A DNA stretch of 6,552 bases from Acidianus hospitalis (GTDB taxonomy: Archaea; Thermoproteota; Thermoprotei_A; Sulfolobales; Sulfolobaceae): NCBI GenBank assembly GCA_003086435.1, contig QEFD01000154.1, forward strand, positions 1-6,552, in the 5' to 3' direction. Within the stretch, counting starts at the first letter, position 1, and the number at the start of each line of letters is the position of its first letter. Positions 4,271 to 6,552 of this stretch are shown piece after piece. The translations under genes were made by a program, and so were the position numbers. The notes under the pieces are model-generated. The model was not told the origin of the DNA. It saw nothing but the letters and a program-made list of their open reading frames with translations, and ran no database searches.

Positions 4271-6406
4271 TTGATTATCAAGGCGTATTTACCTTTACCT
4301 AAGCAAACAGATTCAGAATTTTGGACTATAGATAAAATAGAGCATATTAGGCACTTAGCCATTACAGGCAAACCTTATAAAATTCTTGATAAAAGAAGGA
4401 ATAGTTTACGGATATTAGATAGAATTGAATTTAAGAATGTAGAAGGGAAAATAGTTGAGAAGCCTTTGGCTAGTACATATCTTTCATTCTCCGGGATAGA
4501 AATGACAACTCCTCTTTACTTAGGAGACATGTCTTATGGCGCGTTAAGCGGAAATCCTAATATTGCTATTGCAACTGCAGCAGATTTAACTGGTACGCTA
4601 GCTGGAACTGGTGAAGGTGGACTTCATCCTGAAGTAGCAAAGCATAAGAGAATTTTTGTCCAGTGGGCTTCAGCAAGGTTTGGCGTTGATATAGATGTAT
4701 TAAATGCAGGATTAGGAGTAGTGATAAAGATAGGACAAGGTGCAAAACCTGGGATAGGAGGTCATTTACCCGGAAGTAAGGTTACTAAGGCTATTTCTAT
4801 GACAAGGCGAATACCAGAGGGAATAGACGCTATATCCCCAGCTCCTCATCATGATATATATTCTATAGAAGATCTTGGACAAAGGATAGAAGCATTAAAG
4901 GAGGCTACTGGAAAGCCCGTTTTCGTTAAAGTCGCGGCCACAAATTACATACCATACATAACTTCTGGAGTAGCAAGAATGGGAGCTGACGGAATAATAA
5001 TAGACGGCCACGGAGCAGGAACTGGAGCTACTCCAGAAGTTATTAGGGATAATTTAGGCATACCTATAGAGTTAGCCGTAGCTTCTGCAGACAGCGTATT
5101 AAAAAAGGAAGGATTAAGAGACAAGTTTACCATAATAGCCGCAGGTAGGATTTCAGATGCTACAGATGCTGCAAAATTAATAGCTTTAGGTGCGGACATT
5201 GTAAGTGTAGGTACTGCAGCACTAATAGCAATGGGCTGTGTGATGGTTCATAAATGCCATATAGGTTCTTGTCCAACTGCTTTAACTAGTAAAATTGACG
5301 GTACTAGGATCTTTGATATTGAGTTTGGGGTAAAAACTCTAGTTAACTTTGTTAACGGATTCTCGCTAGAATTAGCTAACATTTTGGATAATTTAGGCTT
5401 GAGCTCTATTCAGGAATTGAAAGGAAGAAGGGATTTATTATATGGTTTTGGTCTATCTAGGGATGTTTTATCTATTTTAGGTATAGAAGGAGAAGCTGAG
5501 GAGTTAAATCCGAAGCTTGGAGAACTTTGGAATAAAAGAAGGAAGTTCCACCTTCATGAATTGATAAACAAAGGCGAACCAACTATTACTAGCATGGGAA
5601 GTACTGCACCGCCAGACGTTGAGAAACCTGCAAGGATATTAGATTGGTTAAGAAGTGACGGTGCACAAGTTACTAGACCTCCTATTGATCCTTACAGAGA
5701 AGATATAGATACTAGCTTTTTACTTAATAAAGGTAAAGTATATTTATCCTTACCTGTAATATTTAACGTCATAGGTGCTCCGAAAGAAATAGCTGAAAGC
5801 CTAAGTTGGGCTTCATACGCTTTAGGGTCTATGGTATTTGTAGAAAGCACTGTACCAAAATACTCCGAAATAAGTTTTAGTAATGATGGTAAAGGTAAGA
5901 TAAATTGGAGTTATGAGATTGAAGAAGGCTATTATTTAGCCTTAAAGTCTGAGGACGAAATTGACGATATACTTGTAAATAAGGGAATACCAGGCTTTAT
6001 AATAGATGAAGATGTACTTAATGAGGACTTAGAGTTAGTAGTTTCCGACGTTGATACAAAGCTTAAGGAAGCTGGGGTTAGAAATAAGTTTGATATAATT
6101 GCCAAATCCTCTAAATTAAGAGACTCTGCAGACGTGTTTAAATTAGTAGCATTAGGGGCAGATGCTGTAATTATGCCTTACCAAATTCTTGAAATAGCTA
6201 TAGGCGAAGGTAGTAAGGGAAATCTAAAAGAAAGAGCCTTCAATTTAATTTCTGGTATGAAAAAAGAGATTGCCTTAATGGCAGGGGCTGCTGGAGTATA
6301 TAGTGTTCAATCTTCACTAACAGGAAATAGGGAATTACTGAGAGCGGTGAATTTGAACTCTTACATTGCTAGGAGAATAAGAGTCAAGCAGGCTGGTTCT
6401 CTATGA
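4271..6406 (+). CDS. gltB: Glutamate synthase, FMN/iron-sulfur synthase subunit
   Basis: This subunit carries the FMN-barrel part of glutamate synthase, which makes glutamate from 2-oxoglutarate and ammonia derived from glutamine. Family motifs include [10 protein letters not shown] (85-94), [10 protein letters not shown] (112-121), [10 protein letters not shown] (152-161), [14 protein letters not shown] with H193-H194-D195, K220 and DGHGAGTG (245-252). The 3Fe-4S ligands are C323, C329 and C334 (C-x5-C-x4-C). It lacks the N-terminal amidotransferase domain of bacterial GltB, which the next gene supplies after an ATGA overlap (6403-6406). Residues 450-711 form a second, degenerate barrel-like unit: 588-643 resembles 267-322, and GADAVIMPY (629-637) recalls the GltB central domain. 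It lacks the cluster cysteines. The TTG start is chosen because an in-frame TGA lies at 4262-4264, a TATA box fits, and the next ATG is at residue 78, inside the protein core. Confidence 0.93.
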   Translation: MIIKAYLPLPKQTDSEFWTIDKIEHIRHLAITGKPYKILDKRRNSLRILDRIEFKNVEGKIVEKPLASTYLSFSGIEMTTPLYLGDMSYGALSGNPNIAIATAADLTGTLAGTGEGGLHPEVAKHKRIFVQWASARFGVDIDVLNAGLGVVIKIGQGAKPGIGGHLPGSKVTKAISMTRRIPEGIDAISPAPHHDIYSIEDLGQRIEALKEATGKPVFVKVAATNYIPYITSGVARMGADGIIIDGHGAGTGATPEVIRDNLGIPIELAVASADSVLKKEGLRDKFTIIAAGRISDATDAAKLIALGADIVSVGTAALIAMGCVMVHKCHIGSCPTALTSKIDGTRIFDIEFGVKTLVNFVNGFSLELANILDNLGLSSIQELKGRRDLLYGFGLSRDVLSILGIEGEAEELNPKLGELWNKRRKFHLHELINKGEPTITSMGSTAPPDVEKPARILDWLRSDGAQVTRPPIDPYREDIDTSFLLNKGKVYLSLPVIFNVIGAPKEIAESLSWASYALGSMVFVESTVPKYSEISFSNDGKGKINWSYEIEEGYYLALKSEDEIDDILVNKGIPGFIIDEDVLNEDLELVVSDVDTKLKEAGVRNKFDIIAKSSKLRDSADVFKLVALGADAVIMPYQILEIAIGEGSKGNLKERAFNLISGMKKEIALMAGAAGVYSVQSSLTGNRELLRAVNLNSYIARRIRVKQAGSL

Positions 6407-6552
6407 TAAGTCCTTCTGGATGTGGAGTTTTTGGAATACTAAGGAAAAGAAATGCCCCTAAAATTAAAGGTAAAGACGTCGTTAAAGCCATAGACCTCGT
6501 AAGATACAGGGGTAGCGATAAAGGTGCCGGATTTGCAGTATTTAACCTTAAG
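6403..6552 (+). CDS. Class II glutamine amidotransferase, glutamate synthase partner (5' part)
   Basis: Fifty codons of a class II (Ntn-type) glutamine amidotransferase run off the window. The start [12 protein letters not shown] carries the CGVFGI signature, with Cys7 the likely N-terminal nucleophile after removal of a six-residue leader, as in GltB and PurF enzymes. [17 protein letters not shown] resembles the conserved R-x-RG...GAGFA segment near the glutamine site. The ATG overlaps the stop of the FMN subunit, so translation is probably coupled. In this split archaeal arrangement the domain would supply ammonia in trans to the FMN subunit. PurF and other amidotransferases share the fold, so the assignment leans on the neighbour. 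Confidence 0.85.
   Translation, partial: MISPSGCGVFGILRKRNAPKIKGKDVVKAIDLVRYRGSDKGAGFAVFNLK

Noticed and set aside
4186..4371. 61-codon minus-strand open frame covering the gltB promoter and start
   Set aside because: It runs against the TATA box and first codons of glutamate synthase, and its translation matches no family I recognise despite several cysteines.
4945..5199. 84-codon minus-strand open frame inside the glutamate synthase gene
   Set aside because: It is antisense to the conserved FMN-barrel coding region, and its Ala/Pro/Ser-rich product is the mirror of Gly/Ala-rich sense codons.

Overview
The window looks like chromosomal DNA of a thermoacidophilic archaeon of the order Sulfolobales (Sulfolobus, Acidianus or a relative). 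The genes are AT-rich, and their products are archaeal families: UPF0201, UPF0200, ThpR, the archaeal class I CCA-adding enzyme and a split archaeal glutamate synthase. Genes are tightly packed with 4-base ATGA overlaps. Two TATA boxes sit about 26 bp before the likely 5' ends, and a tRNA gene carries a short intron at position 37/38 with a bulge-helix-bulge splice motif. The genus cannot be fixed by reading alone.

Layout. (1) Positions 1-51 hold a GC-rich end: either the last codons of an unidentified plus-strand gene or part of a structured RNA. (2) Positions 55-1019, minus strand, hold a two-gene unit: a P-loop kinase-like protein (UPF0200), then the RNA-binding UPF0201 protein. (3) Positions 1059-3450, plus strand, hold thpR, cca and a small kinase-like gene, each overlapping the next. 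(4) Positions 3436-3645, minus strand, hold a small zinc-ribbon gene with no usual start codon. (5) Positions 3646-3825 carry its promoter, a perfect 9-bp inverted repeat and the tRNA promoter. (6) Positions 3826-3922 hold tRNA-Pro(GGG) with a 21-nt intron. (7) Positions 3923-4270 are a roughly 350-bp AT-rich gap with no convincing gene, three palindromes and a TATA box. (8) Positions 4271 to the end hold the FMN/iron-sulfur part of glutamate synthase, overlapping the start of a class II glutamine amidotransferase gene.

How the genes fit together. The left half is themed on RNA ends and RNA handling: a putative exosome-linked RNA-binding protein, a 2',3'-cyclic phosphodiesterase and the CCA-adding enzyme, with a kinase of unknown target in the same operon. 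The nearby tRNA-Pro gene does not encode its CCA end, so it needs the cca product. The right half is nitrogen assimilation: the amidotransferase releases ammonia from glutamine and the FMN protein uses it to make glutamate from 2-oxoglutarate.

No clearly new system was found. The points most worth a second look are two minus-strand genes that lack ATG, GTG and TTG at the expected start (ATT and ATC instead, with the same upstream GGTG spacing), the FMN-first arrangement and internal duplication in the glutamate synthase, and the palindromes before it.
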